Assembly: GCF_040361275.1 (NCBI RefSeq) | Contig: NZ_APNH01000001.1 | Coordinates: forward strand, 372,001-436,000 | Origin: Salinisphaera sp. T31B1 | GTDB lineage: Bacteria; Pseudomonadota; Gammaproteobacteria; Nevskiales; Salinisphaeraceae | Length of the DNA: 64,000 nucleotides | Reading direction: 5' to 3' | In this document: positions 60,998-64,000 of the stretch, one piece after another | Layout of the letters: every line of letters starts with the position of its first letter | Numbering within the stretch: position 1 is the first letter of the stretch | The notes under the pieces: generated by a model | What the model saw: the letters and a program-made list of their open reading frames with translations, nothing else | Databases searched by the model: none | Told to the model about the DNA's origin: nothing | Position numbers and translations under genes: made by a program

Positions 60998-62425
60998 ATG
61001 GCGCTGTATATCGATTATGCCGATGAAATCCAGCGACTGATCCTCGATGCCGCGCTCACCCCGTGCGAACGTCTGCCCTCGGTACGCGAGGTCAGTCGGC
61101 GGCGCGGCTTGAGCGTGTCGACGGTGCTTCAGGCCTACCGCTTGCTCGAAGCCCGCGGGCTGGTCGAGGCCCGCCCGCGATCGGGCTACTATGTCAGCCC
61201 GCGCAACCGTGCCGATCCACGCCAGCCCGACCGGCCCGTGACGACGATGCATGCGATGCCCTCGGGCGTGCCGGTCGACCGCGGCGGGCTGATCCACGAA
61301 GTGCTCGAAGCGACCCGTTCGCGAGATCTGGTACCGATGGGCTCGGCGTTCCCGGATCCGCGGCTGTTTCCACTGGCGCGCCTGCGCCGCTCGATCTATC
61401 GCGGCCTGCAGCACGTCGATGCGCATCAGAGCGTCGAGGATCTGTCCCCCGGCAACGCCGCACTTCGCCGTCAGATCGCGGTTCGCTATCACCTGGACGG
61501 CCAACACGTCGATCCCGACGAGATCGTGATCACCAACGGTGCGCTGGAAGCACTGAATCTATGCCTGCAGGCCGTGACCCGCCCGGGCGACACGGTGCTG
61601 ATCGAGTCGCCGACCTTCTACGGCGCGCTGCAATCGATCGAACGCCTAGGGCGCCGTGCCATCGAACTGCCGATCGACCCCGTGCGCGGTCTCGACCCGG
61701 ATCGGCTCAAACGACAGCTGGCCGTGCACCGCCCGGCCGCCTGCTGGCTGATGCCGACGTTTCAGAACCCGACCGGTGCGCTCGTGCCGGCGGCCGCCAA
61801 GCAGGCCATAGTCGAGCTGCTGGCCGCGCACGAGGTTCCCCTGATCGAGGACGACGCCTACGCCGAACTTTATTACGGGGCGCGGCGGCCCCCGCCGGCC
61901 CGCGTCTTCGATCGCACCGGCAATATCCTGCATTGCGGCAGCTTCTCGAAGAGCCTGGCGCCCGGCTATCGTATCGGTTGGGCCATGCCGGGCCGCTACG
62001 TGTCATGCGTGCTCCGATATAAGCTCGAAAGTACGCTCGCGGCCTCGCTGCCGGCGCAGGTCGGTATCGCCGACTATCTGCGCGGGACACATTACGACAC
62101 GCATCTGACCACGCTGCGTGAACAGCTGCGCCGCCGCCGCGACGGGTTGATCGACCTTGTACGAACCCACTTTCCGGCCGGCGTCGAGTTCACCCGGCCG
62201 GAGGGCGGTTATGTCATGTGGCTGCGACTGCCGCAGGGCATCAGCGCGCGTCGGCTGTACCACCAGGCCCTGGCTGCCGGGGTGGGCATTGCCCCTGGCG
62301 TGCTGTTCGGCTGCGACGACACCTTTGACGATCATATCCGCCTGAACTACGGTCACCCATCGCCGGCCGCACTGGAGCGCGGCATCGTACGGCTGGCGGG
62401 CATCCTCACCGAGCAGTCCGAATAA
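60998..62425 (+). CDS. MocR/PdxR-like GntR regulator with aminotransferase domain
   Basis: A 475-residue fusion: a GntR winged helix (residues 1-75, with RLPSVREVSRRRGLSVSTVLQAYRLLEARGLVEARPRSGYYV) followed by a type I aminotransferase-like domain. The PLP lysine is in GSFSKSLAPGYRIGW, with FQNPTGAL and EDDAYAELYYG as other PLP motifs. MocR proteins sense PLP or amino acids and control vitamin B6, GABA or taurine genes. It is transcribed away from the AI-2E gene and no target gene is evident. The ATG at 60998 is placed at the conserved N-terminus. Confidence 0.9.
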   Translation: MALYIDYADEIQRLILDAALTPCERLPSVREVSRRRGLSVSTVLQAYRLLEARGLVEARPRSGYYVSPRNRADPRQPDRPVTTMHAMPSGVPVDRGGLIHEVLEATRSRDLVPMGSAFPDPRLFPLARLRRSIYRGLQHVDAHQSVEDLSPGNAALRRQIAVRYHLDGQHVDPDEIVITNGALEALNLCLQAVTRPGDTVLIESPTFYGALQSIERLGRRAIELPIDPVRGLDPDRLKRQLAVHRPAACWLMPTFQNPTGALVPAAAKQAIVELLAAHEVPLIEDDAYAELYYGARRPPPARVFDRTGNILHCGSFSKSLAPGYRIGWAMPGRYVSCVLRYKLESTLAASLPAQVGIADYLRGTHYDTHLTTLREQLRRRRDGLIDLVRTHFPAGVEFTRPEGGYVMWLRLPQGISARRLYHQALAAGVGIAPGVLFGCDDTFDDHIRLNYGHPSPAALERGIVRLAGILTEQSE

Positions 62426-62749
62426 GCCTGGGCGATATCGCACGGGCACAGGCGAAACGCCGGGCCACGGCGAACAGGACCGACCACCCGGCAAACGGGC
62501 GGCCCACGGTTTGCTACGACGCCGGGACGGCACGGGGCCGTGCTGGCGATTCCGGCCGCGCCGGCCGGGGCCGTTCACGTGCCGGACCGTCGCCTCATGC
62601 ATCACCGGGGCCGCGCGCCGCAGCCTTCGCACACCACTGTTATGGATTCACGCCCGCGTCTGTCGCTTGGTCGCCGACGATGATGTACGGATAATGGGGC
62701 CACGCTCGATCGCCGGCCCTGCCGGCGACCCAACCAGGATCTGCCCACC
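62426..62749. other. intergenic stretch without a recognised gene
   Basis: About 320 bases, GC-rich, between the MocR gene and the cytochrome pair. The only structure I see is CGCCGGC-CCT-GCCGGCG near 62710-62727, about 25 bases before the first cytochrome gene. No credible short gene or RNA was found. Confidence 0.55.
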
Positions 62750-63475
62750 GTGCCTGTTCCAAGGTTTTTGCTGCTCAGCGCCCTGCTTGCCTGGGGTCTG
62801 ATCGCCGTCACGAGCGCTTCGGCGCGCGCCCAAGCGGGGGACGACGATCCGATGGCCCGGCGGCTGGCGGCCTGTACGGCCTGCCACGGGCCGCAGGGTA
62901 TCGAACTCGAGGACGGCTACGTGCCTCGTATTCATGGCAAGCCGGCGGGCTATCTCTACAACCAGCTGATCAATTATCAGGACTATCGGCGGCGTAACAC
63001 GAGCATGAACCATATGGTCGCGCATCTGTCGCCTGCCTATCTCTACGAGATCGCCGATTATTTCGCCGGCCTGGATACACCCTATCCCGAGCCGGCCGCT
63101 GCGCCCGCGACCGCTGTGGCCGAACGCGGCGAACAGCTGGTCCGCCATGGTGATACCCGGGCCGATATACCGGCCTGTGCAGCCTGCCACGGCGAGCGGC
63201 TGACCGGTGTGCAGCCGAACACGCCCGGGCTCATCGGCCTGCCGCGGCAATACATCATGGCCCAACTCGGCGCCTGGCGGGTCGGCACACGACACGCGGC
63301 GGCACCGGACTGCATGCATACGATCGTCGGGCGCATGGGCCCGGGCGATATCGAAGCCGTGGCTGCCTGGCTGGCCTCGCGCCCGATTCCGACCGATACG
63401 CATCCGGTGGCAAACGCCGTACTCGACCCGCCGCTGGATTGCGGCAGCGTGCCCGTCCCGGAGCGCCGACCATGA
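62750..63475 (+). CDS. diheme c-type cytochrome (c4-like)
   Basis: A 241-residue exported protein with signal peptide (MPVPRFLLLSALLAWG, ending near ARAQ) and two heme attachment sites, CTACHGPQG near residue 43 and CAACHGERL near residue 145. Each is followed by a c4-type segment with a late methionine (NTSMNHMVAHLSPAYLYEIADYFA in the first half; RMGPGDIEAVAAWLAS in the second). It starts with GTG at 62750, with AGGA about 11 bases upstream. It overlaps the next cytochrome gene by four bases, so the two proteins should act together in an electron path to a terminal oxidase or from a periplasmic dehydrogenase. Confidence 0.87.
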   Translation: MPVPRFLLLSALLAWGLIAVTSASARAQAGDDDPMARRLAACTACHGPQGIELEDGYVPRIHGKPAGYLYNQLINYQDYRRRNTSMNHMVAHLSPAYLYEIADYFAGLDTPYPEPAAAPATAVAERGEQLVRHGDTRADIPACAACHGERLTGVQPNTPGLIGLPRQYIMAQLGAWRVGTRHAAAPDCMHTIVGRMGPGDIEAVAAWLASRPIPTDTHPVANAVLDPPLDCGSVPVPERRP

Positions 63476-64000
63476 GCCGAACACGCGGTTTGTCCGCGGC
63501 AGTCGTCGCGCTCGCCGGCCTGTTGAGCGTGGTCTGCCCGGCCAACGCCCAGCCGCCTACCCCCTCGGGCGATTCGAGCGTCGATCGCGGCCAGTATCTG
63601 GCCACCGTGGGCAACTGTGCCGGCTGTCATACCGCGCCTGGCGGCCAGCCGATGGCGGGCGGTCTGCACCTGGACAGCCCGTATGGGACGTTCATCACCC
63701 CCAACATCACGCCTGACGCCGACCACGGCATCGGCCGCTGGTCCGACGACGATTTCTGGCGGGCGATGCACGAAGGGCGACGGCCGGACGGCTCGGCGAT
63801 GTATCCGGCCTGTCCGTACACCAGCTATACCCATGTCGAGCGCGCCGATATCGACGCCCTGCATGCGTATCTGGGCCAGATCCCGCCGGCCGCCAACGAC
63901 ACCCCGGACCACCGGCTGGACTGGCCGTATCGCTATCGCAGCCTGCTCACGGTCTGGCAGTGGCTGTATTTCGAGCCCGGGGGGCTGGCCGACAAGCCCC
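63472..64000 (+). CDS. c-type cytochrome, alcohol/gluconate dehydrogenase subunit-like (partial)
   Basis: The gene starts with ATG overlapping the previous stop codon and remains open at the window end, so at least 176 codons are seen. A signal peptide (MSRTRGLSAAVVALAG, ending near ANAQ) precedes NCAGCHTAPGG, a heme c site, and then the segment TPNITPDADHGIGRWSDDDF, characteristic of the multiheme cytochrome subunits of membrane alcohol, aldehyde or gluconate dehydrogenases. More heme sites are expected beyond the edge. It is probably in one operon with the diheme cytochrome. Confidence 0.85.
   Translation, partial: MSRTRGLSAAVVALAGLLSVVCPANAQPPTPSGDSSVDRGQYLATVGNCAGCHTAPGGQPMAGGLHLDSPYGTFITPNITPDADHGIGRWSDDDFWRAMHEGRRPDGSAMYPACPYTSYTHVERADIDALHAYLGQIPPAANDTPDHRLDWPYRYRSLLTVWQWLYFEPGGLADKP

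Overview
The window reads as chromosome of a high-GC, aerobic, probably marine or halophilic Gammaproteobacterium. Gene content fits this: an L-lactate LutABC system, aerobic GlpD, a Tct-type carboxylate importer, a PiT phosphate carrier, and an organosulfonate operon of the kind described in Chromohalobacter. A Salinisphaera- or Halomonas-like host is a guess from style, not something the sequence proves. I saw no rRNA, tRNA, CRISPR array or complete insertion sequence.

Region 1 (1-16 kb) is mostly housekeeping: an NCS2-like permease, TerC, a 1.5 kb hairpin-rich repeat block without genes (2625-4164), a lipoprotein hydrolase, glutamate dehydrogenase, cytochrome b561, a TSUP permease, a short-chain dehydrogenase, a SHOCT protein, an acyl-CoA synthetase, a DsbG-like thiol protein and a large M16 protease. 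Region 2 (16.1-19.0 kb) is lutABC, joined by ATGA overlaps. Region 3 (19.1-28.6 kb) is a defence-type island: VapBC, a GIY-YIG/DUF4357 protein, a small protein, and a type I restriction-modification system (HsdM, HsdS, a DUF3800 protein, HsdR) with several inverted repeats. Region 4 (28.8-32.7 kb) holds glpD, a dienelactone-hydrolase-like protein and a beta-hydroxyacid dehydrogenase.

Region 5 (32.9-49.5 kb) is the highlight. Seventeen genes run leftward behind one promoter, with a divergent GntR/HutC regulator on the other side. Transcription order is suyA, suyB, ABC substrate-binding protein, ATPase, permease, TSUP exporter, HAD protein, succinate-dehydrogenase-like iron-sulfur subunit, two membrane anchors, flavoprotein, argininosuccinate-lyase-superfamily enzyme, slcC, comC, tctC, tctA, tctB. 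SlcC, ComC and SuyAB are the known route that turns (S)-sulfolactate into sulfopyruvate, then (R)-sulfolactate, then pyruvate plus sulfite; the TSUP protein is a likely sulfite exporter. What the known route does not explain is the complete SDH-like complex together with an X-succinate-type lyase. Both enzyme families act on succinate-shaped C4 acids, so I propose that the operon degrades a sulfonated C4 acid, with sulfosuccinate the simplest candidate, and feeds it into the sulfolactate branch. This is inference.

Region 6 (49.5-64 kb) is again mostly housekeeping: a DUF47/PiT phosphate pair, a YihY membrane protein with an overlapping hydrolase, DUF454, a carboxymuconolactone-decarboxylase-like protein, a YiiX-like hydrolase, a ClC channel, another hydrolase, a purine permease, an AI-2E family permease, a MocR regulator, and two overlapping c-type cytochrome genes, the last of which is cut by the window end.
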